The position numbers were made by a program, and so were the translations under genes. A stretch of 64,000 nucleotides of DNA from Ichthyophis bannanicus (lineage: Eukaryota > Chordata > Amphibia > Gymnophiona > Ichthyophiidae): the NCBI GenBank assembly GCA_033557465.1, contig CM066031.1, forward strand, positions 1,230,987,312 through 1,231,051,311. Direction: 5' to 3'. This document shows, one piece after another, positions 31,912 through 43,422 of the stretch; within the stretch, counting starts at the first letter, position 1, and each line of letters begins with the position of its first letter. Under the pieces are notes generated by a model. The model had not been told where the DNA came from. It saw nothing but the letters and a program-made list of their open reading frames with translations, and did no database searches.

Positions 31912-32071
31912 TTTGAAGGATCACTATCGCCTCGCTATTTATTGGACGACTGTAAAATTACACACATGTATCCTTTGAAGTTCCAAGTTACTACCCTTTC
32001 AATTTCACACCTCTATCTTCATTCTGGACTGAGAAAAAACATGTGGGGCATTACTTTCTGAGCAACCCTCG
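31738..32071 (-). repeat. Right arm of the mariner fold-back
   Basis: Reverse complement of the left arm, 334 bp, beginning (minus strand) CGAGGGTTGCTCAGAAAG. The first base differs between the two ends (T versus C). Confidence 0.9.
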
Positions 32072-33180
32072 TAGGTAGACCATGCTGGTCTTTATCTGCT
32101 GTCATTTACTATGTTACTATGTATCTGCTCAATAGTGAAAGAAACCTTTCTACTAAATCATGTTATTAAAAGCATTATATTGCTATGGCATCATAAGAAA
32201 ATAATAGCAGTGTAAATAATAAAAAGGAAACTGATCGTTCTTGGATACCACACTCAGGTTTCTTTGCCTTGTGAAATGCTGAGCTCGTCTTTGTTAAATG
32301 TTACTTTAAGAGGAAGAACCTGCTTTAGTCCTATACTGTTAGGCACACAACTCTTACAGTATATATTTGAGAGAACAGACTGAATGAGAGTATAGGTACC
32401 ATGGTTATGCAAATATTTATGCAAATGAGGCCTCACAATGGGTCTCCACACATGGCCCTGCACCCTCCTTGGGCTGCCCCAGGGTGAGTGCACTTTTTCC
32501 TACACCTGCATTATTTTCTGAATGTATAGGGATATTGATACAAAAGGAATGAAAGTATCTTCTAGTTCCTGGAGAGGGAAGTGGTGCATAGACGAGAAGA
32601 TGGCAGCAGGAGTCCTTTAGATACTGAGGAGCAGCACTGGCAGAAATAATAGCACTAGCAGCCCATACAAAAGGGCCAAAACACACATGGCATTCCACAT
32701 AAAATTATTTCATAAAATAGCAACAAAAATTGAAGAACCATAAAGAATGGACAACCCTTCCCTTTTCCTGTTTTACAAGAAGAAATGTTTGCCAACAGAG
32801 AGCAGCTAGTGTGGTTTAGGCTCCCATTTCAGACGTCTACCTGTGTTACCTTCCTCAAACCCCAGGGTTCCTTCTTGCCATATGTGGGGCTGCCTTCCCA
32901 ATCTGCCTCTTGAGGCAACTTAATGCAAGCTGCAACAGGTCTCCTCAGATGCGATGGTAATAGTGGACTGAGGCATTTCAGGGCTATCAGCTAATACCCA
33001 TAATGTTTTATGTGTACGAGATTGGTGAGAATGGCATTTAGAGCATCAATTAATGCACATGCATAGCCTTTGCCCTTCAGCCTTGCTTTGACCTTTTACT
33101 ACTTCTTTAGATTCAGATTTTCCCTGCAGTTGAATCAGATCGCCATCTTGTGATCCTTCAGCCCTTCCCAAATCATGCCA
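32072..33180. other. Unassigned intergenic DNA
   Basis: No gene or defined repeat. A few 60-90 codon frames near 32254-32700 on the minus strand show no recognisable domains. Confidence 0.3.
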
Positions 33181-33450
33181 TAAGAACATAAGTTATGCCA
33201 CACTGAGTCAGACCAAAGGTCCATCAAGCCAAGTATCTTGTTTCCAACAGTTGACAATTGAGCTCACAAGTACATGTCAGGTTTCCAAAAGGTAGACAGA
33301 TTCCATGCTACTTATCCCAGGGGTAAGCGGTAGATTTCCCCAGTCCACTTTAATAATGGTTTATGGACTTTTCCTGGAGAACTTGTCCAAACCTCTCTTA
33401 AACCCAGCTACACCAACAGCTTTTACTAATCTTCTAGTAACAAATTCCAG
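33181..33450 (-). repeat. CR1 LINE 3' end fragment, minus strand
   Basis: TAAGAACATAAGTTATGCC, TGAGTCAGACCAAAGGTCC and TTTAATAATGGTTTATGGAC match the other CR1 3' copies. It ends at about 33450 (TAACAAATTCCAGATG). Confidence 0.75.
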
Positions 33451-33849
33451 ATGCCATCTATCTTCTATTGTCTTAGAGTTGCCGAGTGTCCAGATAGTGG
33501 GAAACAGGGAGTTGGATGGCTTTGCGGGAAGAGTTGTGGTAGAATATCATAGCTGAAGGTATCAGAGTGGGCAAGTTACCCTGTTCCAGAAAGGAGGTTT
33601 TAGGCCATTCCTAAATTTCTTCCAATGCACTTGTGTTCGGGAGAAGATTCTAGAGTGAATGAAGGTGGTATAGTGCTGGTTAGTGGAGAATAAACTTGTT
33701 CTTAACTGTGGGAAAACAGAGTAGTTCTGGGTGGGGAGGGTAAAATGGATGGGGATGAAGATGGGGGGGACGATGACTCAATCGTGTTGTACTACTCTGA
33801 AATAAAACAAATTAGGCATTTGCTTCGATAGTAAATTGACTATGCACAC
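33451..33849. other. Unassigned, possible LINE 5' continuation
   Basis: Mostly unrecognised. Immediately left of the L2-like fragment, so part may be decayed LINE sequence. Confidence 0.25.
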
Positions 33850-34470
33850 TCAGTTGTGAGCAATAGTGAAGTCCACCATTTTAAAGTTACATTTGGGTTT
33901 GCGTTTGGTTTATTTGCCTTTGGCTGACTTTAGGACAGTATTGCAAGCATTAACCCTGGTAAATTTTGATTACTGTAATCCATTTTATTTTAGAGCTCCC
34001 GGTTGTACTTGGGGGATTTTGACGATCATTCAAAATGCTACTGCACGGTTATCAATTAATTGTGTGTACCATAAGCACATAACAACACACTTGAAAGCAC
34101 TGCACTGGTTGCCTATAGCTTGGCATATGCAATTTAATACTGTCATCATAAAATTCTTTGCCATGTATAAGGAAGTTCCCAGTTAATCTCTAGGTGCACT
34201 TTAATGGCATCTAGGTTTTTATGATCCTCTGATATTGGATTGTTGGAAGTGTCAGCTGTCTGTCAGGCTCATCCGACTATTACAAGAGATTGTGTGTTCT
34301 GTTGCTGGCCCTTGCTTATGGAATTATTAACTTTGTTTCTCTAAATGGTCAGGGTTTTTCTTTCATTTCATAAGAAAGCCAAGGCATACTTCTTTCAACT
34401 TTCTTTTCCTGTATAATTGCAATTTGTGTGTTCTGCCCCTGACAGTATTCTTTTTTGAGATTTTGGCAAT
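33850..34470 (+). pseudogene. L2-like LINE ORF2 C-terminal fragment
   Basis: A 106-codon frame (33866-34186) contains FDYCNPFYF, IQNATARLS and HITTHLKALHWLPIAW, the post-catalytic block of L2-like reverse transcriptases. Frameshifted C-terminal sequence continues to about 34430. It is 5'-truncated, with no poly-A-like tail visible. Confidence 0.75.
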
Positions 34471-35259
34471 AGAAGCCAACAAAGAGGTCACAGATTCTGA
34501 GTGAACTTAGAGCCCAGAGGAAATCATAGACTTCTTCCTTTCAAAGACATGAGGAGACCACGGGATAAAAACCAGATCTGGTTCTGGAAGTTCTGGATTA
34601 ATGACAAGTTCTGGACTAATGTTTAGTAAGAACTAGCTAGTAAGAAAGGTCCCCACCATATACTACTATTGGCTTTTCTGGCACCAGAGTAAGAAGGAAG
34701 CTGGGATCTGGGCTGGACAGGCGGCGATTCTGCCAGCTTACTAATAGGACTAACTTCTTGTTAGTGGTGGAATAATCCTGGAGATCCACCAGGAAACTCA
34801 ATAGTCTATCCTGGTTCTCCAAGACAAAACCTAGAAGCAGGATTGCCAGCCTCACAACCTAAGTATTCCTGCTTGTGGCTAAAGTAGCAGATAAGAACTC
34901 TACACTATGGGATATTGTCAGAAAGACTGAGAGCAGATTTTTACAATGTTATACATGTTGGGAGTAATTTAGATAGCCACTTGTGTTAGCTAATAATTAA
35001 ATTAGGGATGTGCAATATACTGAGGAAGGTTCGGTACACTAGATATGGGTTATGTGTGCACATCCTGACACCATTCGGCTGATCCTCCCTCTTCCTATAC
35101 TGCTGCCATCAAAGGTGGACTACAGAGTTGATGGTTTCCATAGCCTAGACCAGACTAGCTGCATGTCTGGTGTGAGCAAACACAACTGGATGTAGCCAAT
35201 GGCAGGCAACAGAAAGAGTTGGCTTGAGTGTGGTTCATTACTATTGTGGTACGTGGAAA
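34471..35259. other. Unassigned intergenic DNA
   Basis: No gene recognised. A 72-codon minus-strand frame near 34637-34855 has no domain signature. Confidence 0.3.
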
Positions 35260-36830
35260 ACTAACTCATGTGGAGAAATTGTCCAGTAGAGACCAAAAAA
35301 ATAGAAACATAGACATATGATGGCAGAAAAAGACCATATGGCCTATCCAGTCTGCCTTTCCATACAACTACTATAGTCCATTTTTTTTTTCCCATTGGAG
35401 ATCTTCTGTGTTGGTCCCATGATTTCTTGAGTTCAGATACTGTCCTCGTCTCTACTACCTCCATTGGAAGACTATTCCATGTATCTACCACTCTTTCCAT
35501 AAAGAAATATTTCTACATATTACTCCTGAGTCTATCTCCTTTCACCCTCATCCTATATTCCCTCATTGTAGGGCTTTCTTTCTGCTATGGAGGTATATAA
35601 ATGTCTCTATCATATCTCCTCTTTCCGGCCTTTCCTCTGAAATATACATATTGGGATCTTTAAGTCTGTCCTCATTTGCCTTATGACAAAGTCCATTGAC
35701 CGTTTTGGTAGCCATCCTCTGCACAGGCTATCTGTTTATATCCTTTTGAAGGTATGGTCTCCAGAATTGCACACAATACTTCAAATGAGGTCTCACCAAA
35801 GACATACAGAGACACTATCACCTCCTTCTTCCTGCTGACCATTCCTCTCCCTATGCACCCAAGGATCCTTCTAACTTTTGCCATCACCTTTTCTACATTA
35901 AGATCATCAGAAACAATCACCCCCATGTCCCAGAAGTACTTCATTCCTTATACTGTACCGCTTCCTTGGATTTTTGTAACCAAATGCATGACCCTGCATT
36001 TTTTAGCATTAAATCTCAACTGCCAAATTCTTGACCATTCTTCAAGTTTAGAGATCTCTTCCATTGTTATCTACTCCTTCCTGGGTGTCTACTCTATTGC
36101 AGATTTTGGTATCATCTGCAAAGAGGCAAACCTTACCCAACATCCCTTCTGAAATATCACTAAGAAAAATGTTAAAAAGAATTGGACCAAGGACAGATCC
36201 CTGCGGCACACCGCTGGTTACATCATTCTCCTTAGAGTAAGCTCCATTTACTTGTACTCTTTCTCGCCTCCCACTCAACCAATTTCTAACCCACTCAATC
36301 ACTTTAGGTTATATTCCTAGGACACTCAATTTATTTATAAGTTGTCTGTGTGGAAGGGTGTCAAAGATTTTACTGAAATCTAAGTACAGCACATCTACGG
36401 CTCTCCCTCGGTCCAACTCTCTGGTCGTCCAGACAAAGAAATTAATTAGATTTGTCTGACAAGGCCTGTCCCTAGTAAAACCATGCTGCCTTGTATCCTG
36501 CAATCCATTGGACTCCAGAAAACGTACTATCTTCTGTTTCAGCAGTGATTTCATTCATTTACTCACCACAGAGGTCAGACTAACTGGCCTGTAATTCTTA
36601 ACCTCATCCTTACTTCCATTTTTGTGTAAAGGGACCACATGCACCTTTCTCCAGTCTCCTGGGATCACTCCCAACTCTAAAGAAGCATTGGAAAGGTAAG
36701 ACAGTGGAGCCACTAGAATGTCCTCAAGTTCCTTCAATACTCTGTCTGGATGTATCCTAGTCAGCCCCATCACTTTGGCTATTTGTGGTTTAGCTAGTTC
36801 CTCACAAACAGTCTTCTGAAAATTGTTCAA
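35260..36830 (-). pseudogene. CR1 ORF2 reverse transcriptase, broken
   Basis: In minus-strand order: IPGDWRKVHVVPLHKNGSK with NYRPVSLTSVVSK (36830-36555, fingers), then RQHGFTRDRPCQTNL with DVLYLDFSKIFDTLPH (36554-36309, catalytic Asp region). Next come [31 protein letters not shown] and the catalytic box FADDTKICN (36302-36048). The thumb and C-terminal part follow to about 35260. These are the CR1 RT blocks in order. Stops separate the three open segments, so no full enzyme is encoded. Confidence 0.85.
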
Positions 36831-36949
36831 GATCCCCTTCGCTACTGTTCCTATTTATCAATTTTTCTGAGATACTTCTCCTGGGCCTTCATCTACGAAC
36901 ACAGAACACAAATATCTATTAAGCAATTCTGCTTTATGCTCATCAGCTT

Positions 36950-37229
36950 CTACTGGGTGATAAAACTGTAACTTATCTGGTCAATCAAATGTATATTTAT
37001 AATCTGATCAATCAAATGTATATTTATTATTTCACTTGTTGCTCAAACCTGGGTGATCAAAATGTAATGTATATTTGTAATTTCTATGTGATTGTGGTGT
37101 ACCCCTCCCTCGAATCATACTGTAGTTTCAATCTGATTTTATATTTTACTCCCTTGTATTTTACACCATTGGTCCGCTGCTGATCGCTGGAAGTGGCGGC
37201 ATACAAATGTATACCAAATAAATAAATAC
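36950..37229 (+). repeat. L2-like LINE 3' tail inserted in CR1
   Basis: Ends GGCGGCATACAAATGTATAC then AAATAAATAAATA, a typical 3' end of an L2-like LINE or its SINE partner. It lies opposite to and inside the CR1 copy, which resumes at about 37230 (TTTCTCCCCTTCAACTTTG). The left boundary is approximate. Confidence 0.55.
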
Positions 37230-37713
37230 ATTTCTCCCCTTCAACTTTGAGTTTGACAATACCACTTTTGCACTTCCTGTTCTCACTAACATATCTGAAA
37301 AATGTCTCCATCCCCCCCCCCCCACACCCAGTTTCACTGCATTGGTTATTTTTCTATTTGTATGTCTGTTTTCCTGACTACTTTCCTAGCTTCTCTTTTC
37401 CAAATATTGATGCTTGTCTTCCTCTTTCTGTGATCTCTTGTATTTTATTAAGACCATCCTCTTTTTCTTCACCTTTTCTGCTACTTTTTTGAGAACCATA
37501 GTGGGCTCCTTTTCCTTTTACATTTATTTACTAACAAACAGGTATGCTGTCTTTACAATATCCCCTTTCAGTTTTGCCCATTGCTTTTCTACATCCCCCA
37601 GCTGTCCCCATCCCGCTAATGACTTCTTGAGGTATTGTCCCATCTTGGCAAAGTTAGTTTTCTTAAATTCTAGGACCCTCACTTTGACTGGACTTTATCA
37701 TCCCTAGTCCTAA

Positions 37714-37908
37714 AGCGTAGTTACTCACCTGTAACAGGTGATCTCCAGGAACAGCAGGAATTAAGTCTTCACATATGGATATTGTCGGTACCGACGGAGC
37801 CTGCGCGGGAACGCTCCCCAGCGTCCAATAGGAAAGCTTTTGGGAGCATCCCACAGCGCCTGCGTGCTGCCTTTCCACCTTTCCAACTCTCCTTCGTCAG
37901 TTGAGTTT
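37714..37908. repeat. DIRS left inverted terminal repeat
   Basis: AGCGTAGTTACTCACCTG to about CTCCTTCGTCAGTTGAG. Its reverse complement matches 43262-43422 over about 160 bases, including GTCGGTACCGACGGAGCC, itself a small palindrome. Confidence 0.85.
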
Positions 37909-37985
37909 ATAGCTGAGGCAAAAAGAGAAAAGGAGAGAAAGAGAGAGAGAGAGATAACTCCTAGGGGAGGTGGGTGGGTTGTGAA

Positions 37986-38080
37986 GATTTAATTCCTGCT
38001 GTTCCTGGAGATCACCTGTTAAAGGTGAGTAACTACGCTATCTCCAGGAACAAGCAGGAATGTAGTCTTCACATATGGGG
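37986..38080. repeat. DIRS internal complementary region
   Basis: CTGTTCCTGGAGATCACCTG, then GGTGAGTAACTACGCT, is the reverse complement of the left terminus. It is joined directly to ATCTCCAGGAACAAGCAGG, the reverse complement of the right terminus. The joint (about 38039) marks where the two element ends meet in the circular template. Confidence 0.85.
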
Positions 38081-38205
38081 ACTCCCCAGCTGAGAGATGC
38101 CAGGAGGATGACCCTAGCAAGCTTCGAATCTCTGGTGAGATGGGTCATTCTTCCTCCCATGGATCTCTGGCATCGAAAACCCCGGGACGGTGGGTAGGAT
38201 TTGTA

Positions 38206-39379
38206 CTAAGTCTGAAAGAGATGCTGTAGAACAGCCTGTCCAAATGAGGCATCCCGACGGGAGTCCTTGTCCAAACAACAATGGGCTGTAAAGGTGTGTA
38301 CTGAAGCCCAGGTGACTGCTCTACATATGTCATCAATGGACACAGAACGAAGATTAGCCATGGAGGTTGCCATTGCTCTCACACTGTGAGCTGTGATGTG
38401 GCCTTCAAGAGAAAGTTCCTTACTCTCATATGCAAAGGATATGCAATTCACAATCCATCTAGAGAGTTCTTTTCGAAACTGGAAGTCCCAAATGACTAGA
38501 ATCAAAAGCAACGAAAAGCTGAGAAGATTTTCTGTGTTGCTTAGTTCTTTGAAGGTAAAAAGCTAAGGCTCTTTTACAATCCAAGGTATGAAGGTTCCTT
38601 TCTACACTAGAGGCATGAGGCCTAGGAAAGAATACAGGAAGGTAAACCGATTGGTTTAAATGAAAAGACGAAACCACCTTTGGCATGACGTGAGGATGAG
38701 TCCTAAGAACTACCTTATCATGATTAAATCTTGTACAAGAAGGATCAGCCACTAAGGCCTGCAACTCACTGATGCGTCTTGCAGAAGTGAGAGCAACTAG
38801 GAAGATGACTTTCCAGGAAAGAAACTTCAGGTCCATAGTGGCTAAGGACTCAAAGGGCGGTTTGATAAGCTGCCCGAGAACAAGATTGAGATCCCTTGCC
38901 ACCGGTGGTTGCTTAATGGGAGGTTTTGTTAAGAGTAGACCTCTCATAAATCTTGCTAAAAGTGGATGATAGGAAATAGGTTGTCCATCCAAAGGCCTGC
39001 AAGAAGCTGCAATGGCACTAAGATGGACCCTTACTGAATTGGTTTTAGGACCAGACTTTGATAAATGGAGGAGATACTCCTGTAGCGATTCCAGAGGTAC
39101 CGAAAGGGGGTGAATACCGAGAACCCATACCGAGAACCTTTTCCACTTGAAGGCGTATGATCGCCTTGTGGAAGGTTTCATGGAGGCCACCAGGATATCT
39201 TTCCCCTGCTGAGAAAGGTTGAAATCTGTAAACTCTAGGCTTTCAGCAACCAGGCCCTGAGATGTAGGGACTGGAGATTTGGGTGCAGGAGTGTCCCATT
39301 CTCCTGGGAAAGAAGATCTGGAGCATATCCCAACTCCAGTGGTGTGGCTTGAGAGAGACGTAGAAACAGAGGATACCAC
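38206..39379 (-). pseudogene. DIRS tyrosine recombinase
   Basis: A 306-codon frame (39379-38459, minus) gives an N-terminal SAM-like core-binding region (about residues 50-150) and the start of the catalytic domain, with the first Arg in LTSARRISELQAL. After a frameshift near 38480-38511 the C-terminus continues (to 38206) with the His-x-x-Arg box HSVRAMA and a WASVHTFTAH segment. The position where DIRS recombinases have the nucleophilic Tyr is Cys (TGT TGT on the minus strand, near 38270). The protein would cut and rejoin the circular DNA intermediate into the host. Both the frameshift and the Tyr loss argue that this copy is inactive. Confidence 0.85.
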
Positions 39380-39389
39380 GTTGCCGTGG

Positions 39390-41259
39390 TCAACGTGGAG
39401 CTATGAGAATCATACGTCCTCTTTCTCTCTGAAGCTTGAATAGTGTTTTGGGAATGAGGGGAATGGGTGGGAAGGCATAGAGGAAGTCCTGCCCCCAGTG
39501 GAGGAGGAAGGCATCTCTTGCCTGACAGTTTTGAGACAGAATTCTGGAACAGAACCGGGGACGTTTGGCATTCTGTAGACTTGCAAAGAGGTCTATATCT
39601 GGGGTTCCCCAGATTCGAAACACTCGAGCAATCTGGTCTGAGTGAAGAGACCATTCGTGTGGCAGCAGTATTCAACTGAGTTTGTCTGCCCAAAGGTTTT
39701 GAATGCCTGGAAGATGTACCATTAGGAGGTGGATTTGAAGCTCTCTGGCGAGGGCCCATAGTCGCAAACTTTGTTGCATAATGACGGAGAGCCCGTTCCG
39801 CCCTGCTTGTTCACATAGAACATGGCTACTTGATTGTCGGTTTGAACCCGGACTGTCTTGTAGCTGTGCTGGACCTGGAATACTCAAAGAGCATGGTAGA
39901 TGGCTCTGAGTTCTAGGAGGTTTATGTGAAACAAACCTCCTGTGGGGTCCAGAGACCCTGAGTAGAGAGATTGTGTAAGTGAGCTCCCCAACTCAACTTG
40001 GACGCATCGGTTGTTAGAGTGGCCTGGAAAAGAAGCTGCTGAAAAGGAGAGCCTACTAGAAGGTTTTCCAGAGATTGCCACCATTGAAGGGATGAAATGA
40101 GATGTGTGGAGTTTCTGATTTTGTCCGACAGGCAACCCGAGGCCTGTGTCCACTGAGAGGAGAGGGTCCACTGGGCTGCTCACATGTGAAGGCGAGCATA
40201 GGGAACCACATGGACAGTGGATGCCATATGCCCCAGAAGCTGAAGCATTTCCCGAGCAGTCAAGAAGACTTTCATAGCTGCTTGGGATACCAGCTGCAGT
40301 ATATGAAGACAGCGGGGCTGTGGTAGGAAAGCCCTTGACTGTCTGGTATCTAGACGAGCCCCTATGAACTCCAGGGACTGAGAAGGGGTGAATTGAGATT
40401 TTGGGAGGTTTATGACCAGTCCCAAGTAGCGAAGAATTTGCATCGTGCGAGAAAGAGCGAAGCTGGCTTCTGGAGCTAGCTGTAGGTGCCCAAATGAGCC
40501 AGTCGTCTAAGTAGGCGAAGACGAATATTCCCAGAGTTCTCAGGAATGCTGCTATTACTGCCATGCACTTTGTGAAGGCTCTTGGGGCAGAAGCCAGCCC
40601 AAAGGGAAGAACCCTGTATTGGAAGTGTCTTCCCTGGAAAAGGAACTGAAGGAATTTCCTTTGATCTGTATGGATGAGAATATGCGTATATGCATCCTTT
40701 AGATCTAGAGAACAAAGCCAATCCTGACTCTGAAGGTATGGCAAGAGTGTTCTGAGGGAAATCATTTTGAATTTTTTTCAGAACAGATATTAGTTTAAAT
40801 CTCTGAGGTCCAGAATAGGCCTGTGTCCCCTGTTTCCTTTGGGATGAGAAAATAGGGGGAGTAAAACCCTACACCCTGTTGGGGTATGTGTACTTCTTCT
40901 ATTGCTCCTTGAGTAAGAAGTGATGTGACCTCCTGACCCAAGAGATTGGTGACAGAGACCTGAGGATTGAACTGCTTTATGATTGCAGGAAGGGGCAGAC
41001 TGTGGAAGTGGAGTCCGTACTCCTCTCGTACAATGAACAAAGTCCAGTTTTCTGATGTTATTTGTTGCCCTCTGCTGGTAAAATGGCATAACCTTCTTGG
41101 AATGGTGAGGGGTTCTAGACCTTTCAGGGGCAGAAAGACTAAGTTCTCTAGGAAAGAGTCAAAGCCCCTGAGGAGACTGAACTTGTGGAGCCGATTGAGT
41201 TCTTGGAACTTGTTGCTTCCTCTGCTATCTGTTCTATTGTTGCCCCTTTTGGGGAACAT
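39390..41259 (-). pseudogene. DIRS reverse transcriptase and RNase H
   Basis: Minus-strand order: an N-terminal segment ending in SLLTQGAIEEVH and GVGFYSPYFLIPKE (41259-40795). After a frame change comes RPILDLRDLN (about 40795), then a 293-codon frame (40765-39884) with LDLKDAYTHILI, FGLASAPRAFTK and the catalytic box FAYLDDWLI. RNase H sequence continues to about 39672 (ELQIHLLMVHLPGIQNLWADKLS region). A conserved DIRS linker follows (39623-39390: TPDIDLFASLQNAKRPRF). The enzyme would copy element RNA into DNA. At least two frame changes split the coding sequence. Confidence 0.85.
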
Positions 41260-41503
41260 GAACTGGATAGTGAGTATGATGGGTATAGGATGGGTAAAAC
41301 TTCTTGTTCTTACTGAAGAACGTTATTTTTGGCTGACTTTTTCTTTGCTGGGTTGACTGTAGACTTAGTTTATTCAAGGTAGTATTTTCAGATTGAAGCT
41401 GATTTGCCTTGTCCTGCCAATCCTTGCCAAAGAGATTTTCTCCTGTGCAAGGAATATTTCCCAGTTTCTCTTGTACCCCCTTTTCTAAGTCCGATGCCTG
41501 GAG

Positions 41504-43050
41504 CTAGGCAATACGATGTGCACCGATTGAAATAGCAGAAGTTCTGCTAATACATTCAAAGCAATCGAAGGATGCATGATTCACAAATTTAGAGACATCC
41601 TGGGCATGTTTGACCAGAGTAAGAAAATCTCCTCTTTTCTCCTCAGGAAGAAGAAGGCTCATAAGCTCTAAGTCTCCTGTAACTTCCTTGAGGAACATTC
41701 CCATATAGAAAATGTAAGAGTTGATCCTGGCTGCCAACATGGAGGATTGGAAACATTGACGCCCAAAGGCATCGAGAGTCCTCGACTCTCGGCCCGGAGG
41801 ATTAGAGGAATGCGCCTTAGCACGCTTAATCCTACACATTGCCGATTCCATTACCATTGAATGGTGTGGTAACTGAGTTTTTTGAAAACCAGGACAGCTT
41901 GGAACTCAGTACATAGTATCGAGTCATTGGGAGTGTGGAGACACCGTTAAAGGGTTTTCCCACATTCTGAGCATAAGATCCTACAATATCCTATGAATGG
42001 GCAGGGTAGCTGCCTCTTTAGGAGCTTTAGGTTATTGAAGAATTTCCAATTCTTCTGCCCTGGGTTCCTTCTCTGGAGTCACCGTGATTGCAAGACCTCG
42101 AGCTACACCACATATGAAATCCTGGAAGGACATGTCTTCTGGAGGAGACATTCTGCGTTGAGGAGAAGGAGATGGATCCTCTGGAAGGTTTGCTCTGGTA
42201 CCGGCAGAGTCATCAAAATCCTCGGAATCGGAAGATTTGAAAAATCTTGGTGACCGGTGTTCATGCAACACTTGGTACCGGTACCGCTCGAAGTCAGTAT
42301 CGGGGTGCCTCGGTATCCACCTTTCAATGCCTGAGATAGACTCGAGGCTCGGCATGAGTGGAAGCATACCTGCTCAGGCAGGTGCAGTCGATACCGGCAC
42401 CGATGTCGGTACCAATACCTGTGGAACCGTCTGTAGCGGTCTTAGTGGTACCAAAGCTGCTAAGAGAGCTGCTAGACTGCATTTGATAGCGAGGAATCTC
42501 TGATCCACTGCTCTTTCCGATGCCTGGGTGTCGGTACCGGTGGAAGCGGCTACGACCCCAGAGCATGGTACCAGTAGTTCTGCAGAGGTTGAAGCCTCTG
42601 GAACATTCTGGAGTCCCGTTAATGCTTTGGAGACCAAGGTCTCCTGCCGGGACTGTTTTGCTGGTGAATTTTCCTTGAGGGCAACGCCAATGGCATCTCG
42701 ATGCTTGGAAGGAGATCTAACCTTTGAGGACCGGTCAGTCTTAAAAGACTTAGGTTTAATTACCTGAGATCCATGGGAGGAAGATGAAGCCCTGGAAGAC
42801 GTCGATGCAAAGGACATCGTATCAGCGGCAAAAAGGGTACCGAGTGTTTCAGCTCTATTCTGCAGGCCCCTCTTGGTCATCTTTCTGCAGGAGAGACACT
42901 CCAATGGAGAATGGTCAGGACCTAAACATTTAAGACACCATTCATGGGTGTCGGTGATGGATATGGTACCGCCACATTTAGAACATTTTTTAAAACCACT
43001 AGCTGGTTTTCCATGTCTGAGGAAAAATGGGCCTAGTGCCCAAAATGGCG
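41504..43050 (-). pseudogene. DIRS gag-like ORF1
   Basis: The N-terminal end (about 43045-42900, minus) has a Cys-rich pattern CSKCGG, HEWCLKCLG, H and CLSC, a zinc-binding motif common in DIRS ORF1. A Ser-rich middle (42904-42374) and an acidic part with PPEDMSFQDFICGVARGL (42367-42032) follow. The C-terminal segment with DAFGRQCFQSSMLAARINSY (41857-41504) is the most conserved stretch of this protein in the group. Frames change between these segments. No Met is visible at the N-terminus: an in-frame TAG precedes it at about 43053, so the true start is uncertain. Confidence 0.75.
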
Positions 43051-43261
43051 CCTAACCCCGGGAGGGGAAAGGCTCCTAAAGAAAAGATTTTAGAAGCTAG
43101 TTTTTTGTTGATTTTTTTTTTTTAAAAAGAAAGAAAAGAGAACCGGCGGTACCGGTAGGCGTCGAATGGAGGCAGACGCGACTACAAAAAAACAAAATAA
43201 GACAAATAGTTTTTCTGTGGTGACAGGGATACGTCCTATCAGCTCCGTGGAAAATGAAGAA

Positions 43262-43422
43262 CTGACGAAGGAGAGGTGGAAAGGCAGGAAGGCAGCACGT
43301 AGACACTGTGGGATGCTCCCAAAAGCTTTCCTATTGGACGCTGGGGAGGGTTCCTGCGCAGGCTCCGTCGGTACCGACGATACCCATATGTGAAGACTAC
43401 ATTCCTGCTTGTTCCTGGAGAT
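43262..43422. repeat. DIRS right inverted terminal repeat
   Basis: From ACTGACGAAGGAGAGG to GTTCCTGGAGAT, complementary to the left terminal repeat. The CR1 host sequence resumes immediately after. Confidence 0.85.

Larger units (their letters stand above)
31148..32071 (-). mobile_element. mariner element rearranged into a 924-bp fold-back
   Basis: Flanked by TA (31146-31147 and 32072-32073), the target duplication of Tc1/mariner transposons. The right part (32071 to 31482, minus strand) is the 5' half of a mariner: terminal repeat, leader and N-terminal transposase codons. The left part (31148-31481) is an inverted copy of the first 334 bases of the same end. Arms are exactly equal in length and about 93 percent identical by my count of about 24 differences. 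The catalytic half of transposase is absent, so this copy is non-autonomous. Confidence 0.9.
37714..43422 (-). mobile_element. Complete DIRS-type retrotransposon, minus strand (5.7 kb)
   Basis: Inverted terminal repeats (left about 37714-37908, right about 43262-43422) enclose gag, RT-RNase H and a tyrosine recombinase on the minus strand. An internal complementary region (about 37986-38080) repeats both termini back to back, as needed for the rolled circular intermediate of DIRS elements. The element is integrated in a CR1 copy with no obvious target-site duplication, also as known for the group. Reading frames contain some breaks and the recombinase lacks its expected catalytic Tyr, so this copy is probably inactive. 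Confidence 0.9.
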
